A model generated the notes under the pieces. That model searched no databases and was not told where the DNA came from. It saw only the letters and a program-made list of their open reading frames with translations. This document shows positions 12,185 through 23,092 of a stretch of 64,000 nucleotides of DNA, in pieces. Within the stretch, counting starts at the first letter, position 1; every line of letters starts with the position of its first letter. The DNA is from Lineus longissimus (taxonomy: Eukaryota > Nemertea > Pilidiophora > Heteronemertea > Lineidae). Position numbers and translations under genes: made by a program. The stretch spans positions 21,709,501 through 21,773,500 of the forward strand of contig NC_088310.1 of NCBI RefSeq assembly GCF_910592395.1, read 5' to 3'.

Positions 12185-12887
12185 CTGCCCACGATGAAAT
12201 TAAGAATTGCAGCTCACTTCCAGAATAGGTCTGTTTAGAATGACAGATGTTACGATTTTCTTTAATGAATAAGCCACATTTGAAGGAATTTTTGTTATGG
12301 GTGGTGTAATTTGAATGACTGCCAATGGGTTTCAGGCAAAAACATAATAAAAGTATATTACCGGTATTCTTTTAAAATATGCTGCAGTCTTATGACACTT
12401 GTGATTTCTGTAACCCATTAACTAACTTATGCAAAATATTTTGTGTCAAAGCATATAAAAATCAACTTGGCCAACAATTCTTTCCTCACCAATTCTCCAG
12501 TCGTGAAATCATTTTTGGTGTATCGCCACCATACATATTTCTTACCCTTATCTTGGAGAGTAGTCTTAGATGTCAAATCTGCCCTGGACCAATCTCCAAT
12601 TGCTATTATTTCAAGTTAGTATTCAAATCCAAATCACAAGCACAGCATTACAAAACCCTTTCGGCAAAGAATCCATATTTCAAGTTCAGCCTCGAGAAAT
12701 ATTGAACTGTAGTCAATTGAGTAAATTGTAAAAAATGGACGTCATAAATTCTGCTCCATTCCAATAAAACAAGCTATGGATTAAATGACACTTATAGGCT
12801 TGTGCCAATCATCGGTGTTAAATGGAAGCGGTGATTTGATTAGACTTTTTGCCTCTCAACTGACACATTCTGCCATTTCCTGTGCAG

Positions 12888-12970
12888 GATTTGCAATATT
12901 TTCAATCTTCGTGCTATTGGGAATCTTTGCATCTGTTGTAGTTGCTTTGCAGCAAGATCTTAACCCTTAA
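12888..12970 (+). CDS. candidate terminal exon, membrane segment
   Basis: A strong acceptor (GCCATTTCCTGTGCAG, AG at 12886-12887) is followed by two bases completing a codon and then 26 residues: the hydrophobic stretch FAIFSIFVLLGIFASVVVAL and a short polar tail QQDLNP before TAA. This is the shape of a C-terminal transmembrane helix with a six-residue tail. No upstream partner exon was found within a few hundred bases. The 108-codon open frame at 12379-12705 has no coding character I trust. Confidence 0.35.
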
Positions 12971-13437
12971 GAGAGCCTAAACTTAACTCATTCAGTATGT
13001 GGATGGTATTAATCGCTCATTTTTTATGACCCTTTCAACTCGGTGACCTTCACCCCTTAGTCGACATGACCTAAGCCCCATATAGTGGGTATGACCTCAA
13101 CCCATCAACAAAAGTAATCCTGAAATTCGTTCTCCACAACTTAATATGATTGATGTGACTTCATGGAATGTTTGGAGAAATCTTTTCCCTGCAGCGTTTC
13201 ATTTATTTATGTGTCATAACCCGGCTAAGGTGGAACCCAGTCGTGTCAGTTCATGCAATCTGGACAATCGGCCTTAATCTTTAGAGATGCTGCACAAGTT
13301 TTGCTTGAATTAAGGGGATATGTTTTTTTGCAGCACAAATGCAACTTTCGACGATAATGCTCGATAATCACTGAATGGTCAACATTACTAGATATTTTGA
13401 CATGCTGGATTTATTAGTAAAAACAGTAGGAAATCAG

Positions 13438-13537
13438 TCAGTTTCCAATATCATAGGTGGTCTGTTTACAATGTTTGTTCATATTTGATTCCATTGAAGC
13501 GTGATGTCTTCGGGCCATCCACGGCACCTGATCAATC
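13438..13537 (-). CDS. candidate terminal exon
   Basis: Minus-strand acceptor TTCCTTGTATTTTGCAG (AG at 13539-13538), then one base plus 32 codons and a stop. The product begins IDQVPWMARRHHASM and is basic and polar. A second frame after the same acceptor is also open (to 13479) and reads LIRCRGWPEDITL. The acceptor is good but the frame choice is open. Confidence 0.28.
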
Positions 13538-13749
13538 CTGCAAAATACAAGGAAACCCATAAATCATTATGCAAAACATAAAACCAGAAATCGCATGTGT
13601 TCCATTCAGAGCTTTGGTTATTAAATGGCACTCGGCAATATTTTTTTTCCACCCTTAACCTGATCCGACTGACATTGCTGTTCACTTTCCCGCTTGGGCA
13701 ATTCATTATTTTACCAAACGTGCTCCAAGTTATCAGTTGATATTCCACA

Positions 13750-16340
13750 CCAGAATTTTTAACTTATCTAGTTAAATTTCTTTAAAATGTTTCTCCACCC
13801 ATTATTGCAAAGATTGACGTTTTTAGATTTGCAAATGCATTCCTGCATGCAATGGTAGTAAAAAATGATTTTGAGCAAGATTTAGTTACTCTGGAATCAC
13901 CACCATTTTAAAGCAATTGGCTGATTTTCCTTCTAGTGAGAGCTATTTTGAGAAGCCTTCATGAACATGCAATGAATCAAAGTTTCACACCTTATTTACA
14001 AGAAAATCGCAGGCTTCACTTGTACATTTATACGTATTGCAAAGTTCATAATTAACCTAACTTCCAGTTGAGGCTATATCAGTCACCTTTGATTATAGGA
14101 CTCTCACAATATCCTTCTGACAATCTTTGAGCATATTTGAACTAAGCGCTAGGCCCTTTGGCCTCTTAAGTGCCTATGCTAGAATCTCGTCGAAAACCTT
14201 AAAATTGTTAACAAACTTTCAATGGATATTTCAGAGCAACAAAAAAAGTGCAAAAAAGAGTCACGGTGCTCCAATAGGAATACCGATTGCTCAAATCCTT
14301 TCTTATTTTCCCTTGTTTGCAAGAACTTTCCCGAGACTTTCCCTTAGGATGGTGGTCTCTTTTCTGTTGAGCCATTTCGATTTTTTACCACGTTCCTATA
14401 GGCCACCAAGAGCATACTGCATCCGACTAATTCTGGCAAGAATTCAAGTCGTGACCCTACTCAGATCACATTACCATTCCTAAGGGAAAATCGTTTAGTT
14501 CATCCATGTTTCCATTATGTCTTCTTAAAAAGAAACACATTATATAACTTTCGAGGAAGGGAGCGTGGAGGAATTTTTTTAACATCAATTTTTTAGAATT
14601 CGTTTCTAGTCATATTTAAAAAAAGTGTTATTGACCTTACCCCAACGAGCAGCCTTACAAAAATTAATGCATCTTTGCATCTTTGTCACCTGTTTTAAAA
14701 CCAATTGCATTATAATTGAACTGAAATGCAAAACCAGATGAACACGTAAGACTACATGGAGTATGCCATTGCATCCTTACTGGTGGACCATATCTTGGCT
14801 TGATTTAATGTACTAATATTGAATTAGATGGCTTCTTGGACAGGATTGATCTCTACGGCTTCTTTAGTTGAGTCAAATTATCATACTCGGTGTCGGGTCA
14901 GGTCACAAATAATTGGCAAATCCGTTTAAAGGAAGACTATAAGCAGGAGCCAGGTCGGCAAGACTACACATTTCACAGACTCATAGATGTGTCTCCGAGT
15001 TCATCGTACTTTCTGTAATAAATAAATTTGGAATTCGATTTTTCCTTCATCTTGCTGTCATGACATTCACATCTTCCGGTTGATATGGGGTTACTCGGTA
15101 ATAAACTAAATGGACTTGAGAGGTTTTATGAAATGTCACTTTGAAAGTGCTTGCATTTTGGTACTTTTTTGTACAAATGAAAAATGGTATAAATGACATG
15201 ACTTCCCCCTCGAAATATCCTAAGGGAACAATTAATACATGCCCATGAAATTAAAATTTTCTCTTAGTCCAATTAATTAATTCAGAACTTCCCATTACGG
15301 GGTATAGTTCTTTCCCAAAGGTTGTATGATCCTAATTTTCTGATGCAATGCTGTTGTTTTTTCTCTTATAATGTAGTTTTGGTTTTTAAAGTAGCTGCAT
15401 TATTCTCCGCTGACTTGGGCTCTGTAGTAAATGCAATGATCCTCAGATACAACTTATTCTATTGTAAGATTCATTATTCAATGCTAACTTCGATTCATAT
15501 TTTTTTCTTCTAACAATTATTTAGAGATGGAGGTGGTGGCATAAGAATTTTAAAAGTATTCAGGTCGGAAATGTGAATGTTAGCAATATAAGGAAAATCT
15601 ATGAAGTGTGTTCATTTATTCAATGCGATTTGATATTCAATATAATCAGAAAATATTATTTTTGGTTTAGAAATGTTCAAAAGCTTTGCCCCGTATTTCT
15701 GTGAGTGAGACTTGCAGCAAGTTCTATCAACTAGGTGCCAACATGCTAAACAGGACTGGGGGCATGGTTGCAAAAATGAATAGAACTGTTTAGTCTGTGC
15801 CTTAATCTCTCAAGTTGGAAATATTGTTGGACACGACCGATTTGTATGTTCCCATGTTAATTTTTGTCATCTCAACTTGTCCATCCAAAATTCTCCTTAC
15901 ATTATTGATCCCTCTGGACAGTATGAAGTGCTCCTTGTTGGTGCTGCCCCTTAAAGTTTCCGAACGTGATGTGTCTTCGATGTAGTTGACCGCTTGAAGT
16001 GTCTCATGAAAATGCCTGCCCCAGACTATAGATAGGAAATAAGTCCATTACTTTGTGGCCTTTCCGTTGGCAGGCTGAGTTTCGATTGATGCCTGAGTAT
16101 TCTGTACATCTGCTCCTTGAGAAAAAGCTCCTTCTTGGCGTATTTTTCAGAAATTATAACAGAACCCAGCTTTTTTTATGATAGTTAATACTGGATTAGT
16201 GTTCCTTTGTTTTCTTTAAACAGTAATATGATCCAAAGGGACTCATTGTCTTGGTACAGGAAACGATAAGTGACTCAGGTTGGTCATGGACTAAGATGAT
16301 ATGCATATAAACTAACTCTTAATGCTATTCATCATCTTTT
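13750..16340. other. no gene seen; one SINE-like tail
   Basis: AT-rich. A 118-codon open frame at 14127-14483 (plus) has no splice sites and poor codon statistics. Near 15015-15030 the phrase CTGTAATAAATAAATTTGG resembles a SINE 3' tail, but no tRNA-like head is visible upstream. Confidence 0.45.
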
Positions 16341-16350
16341 TTCTTCATAG

Positions 16351-16414
16351 TTTAACATGTTTAAGTGCTTTCCATCAATTACTTTTCGCTGGCCAAATGG
16401 AGACAGCGATCTTG
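16351..16414 (+). CDS. candidate short internal exon
   Basis: Sixty-four bases lie between an excellent acceptor (CTTTTTTCTTCATAG, ending 16350) and a TTG|GTAAGA donor. Two frames are open. Frame 0 ends FRWPNGDSDL; the other ends AGQMETAIL and would leave the exon in phase 0. It lies 1.2 kb upstream of the three-exon model at 17640-18531 on the same strand and might belong to it or to an upstream leader. Both splice sites are better than average here. Confidence 0.33.
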
Positions 16415-17019
16415 GTAAGACCAACATTATTGAGACTTAAAGTGTTTATGTTACCCACTGATAAGTCCCTGCTTGCTCGTCTTCCCAGGACATGCTATGT
16501 TCATTAATTAGTTGCATGGTGATTAATAAAGATTACGATTATGTTGTAACACATTTACTACGCTCGGTTCTTGCCATTTGCTATGTTACATGTAGTAGTA
16601 TTTTATCTTTAAAGTATTTGTAATGAATGAGGTCTTTGTTTGGAATGTGGATGTGACTTGTCTTTGTATAGGTGAAATTATCTGATACTTGGGTGTCCTT
16701 GTTACTTAATGACCTCGCAAAGTGCCATCTGCAAGTTGCCCTAGTTTAAAATCAGCTTTGTAGTTGTATACTTTCATAAAATTATGGAAAGGTAAATTGA
16801 GACCAAAGCTATTCGATTGAAACCAAATAACCCAATGACTAAAAAGTTGAAAGTTTTAAAACCATTATTTAACAAATCACTAGTTTGACGTTCCATGCAA
16901 TTTTTGCAGGCATTAGTTACGTGGAGTCGCTCCTGCTTTTTTTGCTGGTTACTTAGGTCTTGTCGATGCCAACGTCGTGATATGACAGAAAAGGTGTTTA
17001 GAAAGAAAAGAAGACCGAA

Positions 17020-17035
17020 TGATCTTAGCCAAAAG
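17020..17035 (-). other. short U2 snRNA-like match
   Basis: On the minus strand, CTTTTGGCTAAGATCA matches the sequence near the 5' end of the conserved spliceosomal U2 snRNA (about nucleotides 13-28 by memory of the family). A TTTCTC just upstream resembles the TTCTC of U2 with GGCC missing. Similarity stops after 16-20 bases, so this is at most a truncated pseudogene fragment or coincidence. Confidence 0.25.
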
Positions 17036-17639
17036 AGAAATTTTGGTCTTCAATCTTGATGACACTTCGATGGGCTATGATAATTTAACTTTTTCCTCTC
17101 ATTCAGCTAAGAAAACACTAAGATATGTGCATTAGTATGAAGGACACCAAATTTGAGACCCACATTTCTCAATTCAGCTTGCTTCTAACGTGTCTTAAAA
17201 GTAGTTACGACAGCTGGCAATTTAACAAGAGGGAATTGACAAGCTATACCACTGTACAATATAACCTAAATTTGCCTTCAAACTTTTCACTCAGAGAAAC
17301 CAATAATTTATTTTGAATGTCCCCATGTTCACCTCATTCTTGGGGCTAGTGAGCTGATCGATAAGAGCTCCAGCACAAAATGTAGCCACTGCCATTGGAT
17401 GTAAACAAACGGGCCCGCAAAGAATACTGCCTCTCTTCGCTATTGACAGTAGTACAGTTGACTTTACCGCGACTGGTTATGAAGTACTCACACATTTTTG
17501 CGTATTTTTGCCTGAAGTAGCCATTGGTGTTGTGAAGTATTTGAGTCGAGTGTTAGTTTCTCCTGGCTGGTGACAGAACTCAATCAGTCTTCTGATAATC
17601 GTGAGTACTGTGACTGGGATTCTTCACTGCTAACAGTAA

Positions 17640-17890
17640 ATGTTGAAATGTACCCCAACTTCAAATGTTGACCATGCCATTGGTCAGTACAACTTATGCT
17701 CAGTGGTCAAAATCAATGCTCCTGGTTTCATGATCGACCCGAGAACCCTTTTTTGCTCAGGGAGAGTCTACCAAAAAACTGTAATGCCTGGCTTCCATTG
17801 TCCAGCGTACAGATACTATTTCATAAACAGTGATACGTTCACTAGCCTCTTGGGCTATGAACCTGAAACTAAGTATACATGTCGCCCAAG
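17640..17890 (+). CDS. exon 1 of a three-exon candidate gene
   Basis: A frame of 83 codons opens with ATG at 17640 and ends at AG|GTCTGA (17890/17891) in phase 2. The product has Cys residues spaced through it (KCTPTSN, YNLCS, LFCSG, GFHCP, KYTCRP), suggesting an extracellular domain, though no signal peptide follows the Met. Many codons are RNY (VDHAIGQYN and KINAPGFMIDP stretches). The donor is ordinary rather than strong. An internal acceptor at 17759-17760 (CCCTTTTTTGCTCAG) could be an alternative exon start. Without splicing the frame ends at a TAA at 17910. Confidence 0.42.
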
Positions 17891-18189
17891 GTCTGATGAC
17901 CTCTGTCAATAAATTTTGGTCCGAAATGATTCTCCACTTGGCCACCACGGGACCATGGATAAAAACATAAAGGTACGAGTGGTCATATGGCATTCAATTT
18001 TGCTATAAACAATAGCATGTTTTTCTAAGCAGAATGAATTGTCTTAAATTTCGATATGGTGAACACAAGACCACTGGCCACGGGCCTTTTCATTTAACCA
18101 TATGATTCAGATCATGCTCGGCGATCTGGTTAGGACACACACTTTTTTACCCGCATCTTCTACTCCGTCGCCAAACGGTTGCCTCACAG

Positions 18190-18247
18190 CGGTTTCAAAC
18201 CTTACTCCAACTCACTATCCAACCCAGTTGGCTGCAACTTGTCACCA
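18190..18247 (+). CDS. exon 2 of a three-exon candidate gene
   Basis: The approach is strongly pyrimidine-rich (TTTTTTACCCGCATCTTCTACTCC, then GCCTCACAG). One leading base completes the codon left by exon 1. Nineteen codons follow (GFKPYSNSLSNPVGCNLSP), then an A|GTAAGA donor in phase 0, which is the phase exon 3 needs. The same frame is open further upstream to 18134 (TRIFYSVAKRLPHS), so a longer version of this exon starting after GGTTAG is possible. Confidence 0.4.
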
Positions 18248-18342
18248 GTAAGATGTATTTTGTAACTGAATGAACCTATTGTTCCCCTTCGAGAGTCTAG
18301 TGTCGGTGTAGTTTATAGTTGCTTTCGATTGTTTGAGTCCAG

Positions 18343-18531
18343 CTGGTTCATGCAAACACTACGCACAATGAGAACCCGCAAGTGTTTTACGCTGGGATCA
18401 GTGTCCGTCTATTGTCCGGATTCTCGGTGGAGGGAGAAAACTACGCAGACTCTTACTACAAGAGTTCCGCCGAGCTGTGTCAGCGTCTGAAGTACGCTGC
18501 CGATGCCGGCATAAACCCTGAGAACGGCTAA
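18343..18531 (+). CDS. exon 3 (terminal) of a three-exon candidate gene
   Basis: Begins after GTTTGAGTCCAG and runs 62 codons to TAA. This is among the clearest coding segments in the window: about 37% of codons start with G, G+C is raised, and the product is well balanced (NPQVFYAGISVRLLSGF, then SSAELCQRLKYAADAG, ending INPENG). The intron before it would be 95 bp (18248-18342). With exons 1 and 2 the predicted protein is about 165 residues. I do not recognise the family. The C-terminal half looks helical and intracellular, whereas the N-terminal half is Cys-rich, so the exons could also belong to different products. Confidence 0.52.
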   Translation: MVHANTTHNENPQVFYAGISVRLLSGFSVEGENYADSYYKSSAELCQRLKYAADAGINPENG

Positions 18532-18539
18532 GATAATTG

Positions 18540-19450
18540 ATCAACGCTGTGCGCCCCATTCACGCGCATAGTACTACAAGTTACTCGAATGGTAGTAAGT
18601 GACACTGACGCAGCCAATCAATGGAGAATGGAGTCAAAACTAATGTGCACGAAACTGCATACTCGAAACATGCATCTTAACTATTTCACGAGAGATTTTC
18701 TGTGCATCTTTTGCTCTTGGGCGAGAACCACTCAAATCTAGTCGATACTCTAAGTAGTACATCGTACATATAGGTTTTATATGATTATGGGACATTGGAA
18801 CCATCTATTCAAACTTAAGCTACTAATATTATCCCGAGTGGGTCGGGATGAATAGAAGTTTTGTCTATTTGATGCTTTGTTTGTTTGTTTAGTTTGCAGT
18901 GTGCATTATTGTCCGATAGTTGTTCATACGTTTTAAATGCAATTCTGGCTCCATTTTAAGAAGAATTGGACTGTGTACTTCTGTTGTAAGTTGAATTCAA
19001 CTTTCTTCAACTATTATAATTAGCTGGAAATTAAAAAATTCTTCTATTCGTGAGGTCTTTCTTCCTTGCAGCATGCATATCTTTCTAAAACTGCGTCTTA
19101 CATGAATCAAACGAAAAATCCCTTCGTTTAAAGAGATGCGTGTGTCTTGTAACAGAAAAACCCTTGGTATAGACGCCCAGTTGAAGCCTTGCAGGCAATC
19201 ATATTATATAAGAAACAAAGAAGGGCCCAACTCAAACAAGGGTCTGAAGTACCCAAGGATGCTGGCTGAGATTTCTTGCGGCGGTGTTGTTATGTAACTC
19301 ATGCAGGACACAGAAAATGTCACATGAAAGGGGAGAAAAAGCGTTGTTTGTCGATTGTGGGCAGCCTGCATCCCTCGCCCCTTTGTTACCAGAGATTATC
19401 TAAGACTCTTTGTGTTCGGAAAATTTCGTACAAAGGGCCTCAAATCATAA
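18540..19450. other. downstream region, no gene seen
   Basis: Probable 3' flank of the three-exon model. Contains short TTTG repeats near 18880-18895. A plus-strand 71-codon frame at 19276-19491 has no good splice support. Confidence 0.4.
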
Positions 19451-19456
19451 AGCAAC

Positions 19457-19546
19457 TTAATAATCATATTTTGATTCAGCTAATATCGTAAAGGGGTTCC
19501 TACGCTGCATTGAAAAGTTGACAATAGTTTGTCCCTTGATATTCAT
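19457..19546 (-). CDS. weak candidate terminal exon
   Basis: Strong minus-strand acceptor TGTGTTCCTTCTTGCAG (AG at 19548-19547). Two frames are open after it. One gives 29 residues beginning MNIKGQTIVNFSMQRR and ending at 19457. The other gives DEYQGTNYCQLFNAA and stops at 19500. It lies downstream, in transcription order, of the better minus-strand candidates at 20485-21064 and could be their last exon. Confidence 0.25.
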   Translation of the reverse strand: MNIKGQTIVNFSMQRRNPFTILAESKYDY

Positions 19547-20484
19547 CTGCAAGAAGGAACACAGGTGATTTGGGGTTAGAATCATCATTGTGAGGGCTCG
19601 CTAGGACAGGAGCATAATGCAACGGCAGGCTGGATAGCTTCAGGGAATCTAAGGGGTCAACAGGACCCTTATTGAATGATATTATGTAAAGTTTCAACAT
19701 TATTAAGCAACAAAGAATCATATCGCCAGGTGCTGCTGCGATCAAAGGATGTTAACCCTTTTTGGGCAGAAGGACCGTTTTTGGGTTGTTACTAACCAAG
19801 AAACAATGGGAGGGTCTCAGAAAACCCATGAGACCCAAGTTGAGGGTCTTAGGGTTGATTTACCAATACGGACCACCAGGCCAGAAAAATTAGGCATTTA
19901 TGCCCCGTTCATGTGTTCATTAGAAAATTTGTAGCTTCTTTGCATCCCTTCCAGGAAAATAATAAAGTAATTTGTAAAGGCGGAAGGTTTCATGTGAGAC
20001 CTTGCATAATAATGAGGCACAGCTCATTTCTGTGGGAACCACTTTGCAGCCTTCGATAGATTTTTGACATCCCAATAGAGAAGAGTTTAGCAATCTATGT
20101 CAAGTGGGTATATTAAATCTTCGTTGTTTTTAAAAATGTTTTGATGTAAACAGTTTTAAGATATAGATTAGCTCTTATGTTATAGCAGTCATGTTCAGTG
20201 GCATTATCGATTAATCATCATATGATGAAGAGACAAGCAGTCCTAAAATTCAGTGGTTCTGAGGACCATGACTGAACCCAATGACCACATTCTGTGTACA
20301 TATACTATTATTCCATGGCTATTTGATAGTTTTATGTGATGGTTAAAGTAATTGGAGGCTGGATTGTAGGGAATATAGGAATTGTTCAAATAAACCACAC
20401 AGAAAATTGCATACGTTTTGGTACTCTTCGGAACCAATAACCCTAGGATGTTTCATTTATCTTGGACAAAATATCCCAAGTCTG

Positions 20485-20678
20485 CTAGTTGCTCTCGTTG
20501 ACCATCACTGCTGGACATTTCACATTTCTGTTACCGACACAGACTTCTCTATGAAATTGGTAACCTACTGACGTAAATTTTTTTAATTCCTGGTTTTGAC
20601 CCAACCCGTTGAAAAGTACATTAATTGGCTCAGTGTAGTTATCAATTCTCAAATAACATCCAAATATGTCACCTCCTT
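20485..20678 (-). CDS. candidate exon, possible extracellular domain
   Basis: Follows GGCCACTCGTGCAG (AG at 20680-20679). Two leading bases, then 63 residues to a TAG. The product includes GGDIFGCYLRIDNYTEPI, two further Cys (EVCVGNRNVKCP) and an NYT glycosylation sequon, consistent with a secreted or surface domain. The frame stays open upstream of the acceptor to 20763, so the exon boundary is not certain. No family recognised. Confidence 0.36.
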
Positions 20679-20788
20679 CTGCACGAGTGGCCAACAGACA
20701 CTGCAATTCTTTTAGAAATGGTGTTGACAAAAGCTCGAAATACAATCTCCAGCTTCTTTTCAAGTATGTATAATGTTTGTATATATCG

Positions 20789-20871
20789 TCACCCGTTGTA
20801 TTGTCTGCAGACTAATAGGATTACAACAGGAACAAAGATCACGAATGTAACCCAACTCGCTTTTATCATTT
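20789..20871 (-). CDS. candidate exon, single membrane helix
   Basis: After GTATTTCTGTAACAG (AG at 20873-20872) two bases precede 26 residues: MIKASW, the helix VTFVIFVPVVILLVC, and the short basic tail RQYNG before TGA. It lies 43 bp downstream, in transcription order, of the Cys-containing segment at 20914-21064. A weak donor inside that segment (CGA A|GTATCC) would join the two in phase and give a type I membrane topology with a very short cytoplasmic tail. Confidence 0.36.
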
Positions 20872-20913
20872 CTGTTACAGAAATACCTACATAAGTATCC
20901 CATTTTCTTAATT

Positions 20914-21064
20914 TCATAATGCCACTTGAAATTTGAAGGGGATACTTCGACCCTGTTCGTGGTTGCTACCAGCTGCTGGAGTTGGCACCATGTACCAGTA
21001 CTCTGCCTGAACTGCCCCTGTCATGCCTGTGACCCAGACTGAATTTACAGGACATTGGTTCGAG
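20914..21064 (-). CDS. candidate exon with strong codon bias
   Basis: The acceptor is pyrimidine-rich (CTCTCCAAATTTGAGTCATTTCAG, AG at 21066-21065). One base then 49 residues to TGA. About 35% of codons begin with G, one of the strongest coding signals here. Stretches such as QCPVNSVWVTGMTGAVQAEY and WYMVPTPAAGSNHEQ look like an extracellular beta-rich domain. Several internal GT sites could act as donors toward the membrane segment at 20789-20871, so the annotated 3' end may be intronic. Family unknown. Confidence 0.45.
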
Positions 21065-22453
21065 CTGAAATGACTCAAATTTGGAGAGGTCTCGAGAGTA
21101 GATTCAAATTAAACTGTAACAATGGAACTGCGTCAGATCTTTTCAGAATGACCACTTGATATGTAATGCGATGTCAGGCTATCACAATATCTTATGACAT
21201 TGTGAGAAAACATGTGAACGTGTTTATTGCCATAAAAACTCAGTTGCTGACATTGACAGCTCACATGGTTAGTCACTGTTTCGAGAGGATGCTTATCAAT
21301 TTTTTTGGTCTGAAGAAGAAATTCGAAAATTTTAAGAACCCGGAATAGAGTGTAAGATACAGAATATTATAAAATGTCGTTAGCCTTTGGGTAAAGTTAC
21401 TGTAGCCTACTTGAATATGGTCGTGGGTCTTACCCTAGTTCCTTAGGTCATCTATCATAGAATTAGGATGACATGAACAGCTATTGGTTCTCAACGGGGA
21501 AATATAGTGTTCTATGAATTGAGTGAATTATTCATCGTTGGATCAAGAATATAATTGGCACTAGTTTGCCAACGGACGGATACATTGTCAATAAGTTCTT
21601 GATATTCCTCTTGCAAATCAGCCAAATGAACCTATGTTTTTATGCCTGAGCTAGGGAGACATGACATAAAGGAAGACCTGTCGGAAAAAATTGAAGGGAC
21701 GATGTACGAAGCGTGACCAGAACAAGGTGGGTCACCCACAAAAATGTCAAGGGTTCGTAGTATAAAGCTGGAGGGCTAGTGGCCACCAGCAGTTTGACTT
21801 ACAGGCTCCTAAAATAGAGGTATTTACTTGTGCGTACATCTACATATATTGAAAAAACCCCTCTTTTGATGTATGTCTGGTCAACGGTCACAGTTAAAAA
21901 GGAACCATGATGAGTTGAAATTAAAGTCGTCGAATTCGATTCCATGGAGCTAACATTAGCTAGTAACTAAAATCCCAATATTCAATATTTGTCAGGCCCA
22001 GTCCTCTCGCGCAGCACCAATATTGGAAACCGTGTAACCATTCAATATCGAAGTGAGAAGAATACTTAATTTTATTGTATGTCCAAAGTTTGAGCTATGC
22101 TATCTCACAAAATCCGATATCTGGACATGTTTCGAAGTCTTGTTTCAGGTTAAGTAGGACTTGAGCTTGTAGCACCTATATTTTGGGTCGTAGATTGTTG
22201 GAATGGAACGTGTTATTATTTGAGATGGGCTTTGTGGTATACTTTCATTCTATCTTGAATCAAAACATGTCTACATACTTGTACTTGTTTAGTTAACTGA
22301 GGGATAAAAAGAATATGAACGTGTTATTTTCTTCAATCTTTTATATTCAATGAAAACTACTGAAAAGCATTTCAACACCAATTTTTAATGTAATCAGTGA
22401 CCTGCTTAAGAACGACCATACCTTTGGGCCCCCGTGCATGTCTTGCTGCAGTA

Positions 22454-22500
22454 TGCCTGCAGTAAACTTGCCTGCATACTATATTGCCTGCATTCAACCT
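22454..22500. repeat. short tandem repeat, TGCCTGCA units
   Basis: Three consecutive 15-16 bp units, each starting TGCCTGCA (22454, 22469, 22485), with diverged second halves. A partial unit (TGCTGCAGTA) precedes them. Confidence 0.6.
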
Positions 22501-22677
22501 TTAAAATTCAATATCTGTGATTGTTAAGCTAATGTAAAGTAGCCAATACGAGCCATCTTCTTGACATCAGTATCAACATGGTCAGCACTCATCTTCTTGT
22601 ACGAAATCCTTTTATCTCATTCACTTCGACAAAAAATCAATCACTAATGCAAGCCAAACAAGCTGCACTGATTTGTA

Positions 22678-22800
22678 TCAATAAGTTGTGATGCGCTCAG
22701 CTGCCGGGCCAGCGAGTCTGATCAGGAATATATTGCGGGATGGCACAATCTGCGAGTCAATCATCATGGTGGCGCAATGACAAGCAAGGTCACTATCGCA
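22678..22800 (-). CDS. candidate exon, Cys-containing
   Basis: Forty codons follow ATTCATAGGTCAG and end in TGA. RNY codons reach about 39%, well above chance. The product begins CDSDLACHCATMMIDS. The internal Met codon lies in a strong start context (GCGCCACCATGA), so the segment could instead hold a translation start. It is separated by only about 49 bp from the end of the frame at 22844-23092; a GCG|GTATAA donor there would match in phase 0, but such an intron would be unusually short. Confidence 0.36.
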   Translation of the reverse strand, partial: CDSDLACHCATMMIDSQIVPSRNIFLIRLAGPAAERITTY

Positions 22801-22843
22801 CTGACCTATGAATGGTCACCACCATTCTCACTACGTCAATAAA

Positions 22844-23092
22844 TTATACCGCAGTCAGGACGGCCTTGTTTATATTGCGCGCTGCCCAATAGCATTGCTC
22901 CAAGGGTGGCCACTCGGCGCTTTGAGGGCATGGCGCAACTCGGCAATTAAATCTCATGTCCTTGAATGATGGTTCATCAGAATAATAGCTTGCACAATCA
23001 ATTGTTTTTCTTGTCCGTGGTTTCTTTGTCTGATGGCATTGAAATGACAATTGGCATTTCGAGTCAAGGCCACCGTAGCCTTTCACATTCAA
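22844..23092 (-). CDS. candidate exon, Cys-rich domain
   Basis: Open for 82 codons with five Cys in its length (SKCQLSFQCH, TIDCASYY, RFNCRVAPCPQS, LEQCYWAA give six in all including the last). A possible acceptor inside (CAATGCCATCAG) would start it at TKKPRTRK. The spacing suggests a small disulfide-rich or zinc-binding domain, but I cannot match it to a named family. The opposite strand is also open here (22966-23184), which lowers confidence. Confidence 0.36.
   Translation of the reverse strand: MNVKGYGGLDSKCQLSFQCHQTKKPRTRKTIDCASYYSDEPSFKDMRFNCRVAPCPQSAEWPPLEQCYWAARNINKAVLTAV

Noticed and set aside
12379-12705. 108-codon plus-strand ORF
   Set aside because: No splice sites at its ends and codon statistics at background; composition explains it.
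14127-14483. 118-codon plus-strand ORF
   Set aside because: Opposite strand also partly open, residue make-up irregular, no splice or start context.
18120-18200. GGCGATCTGGTTAGG...GGTTTCAAACC as a tRNA-like SINE head
   Set aside because: Box spacing wrong, and the sequence is better explained as the pyrimidine tract and exon 2 of the gene model.
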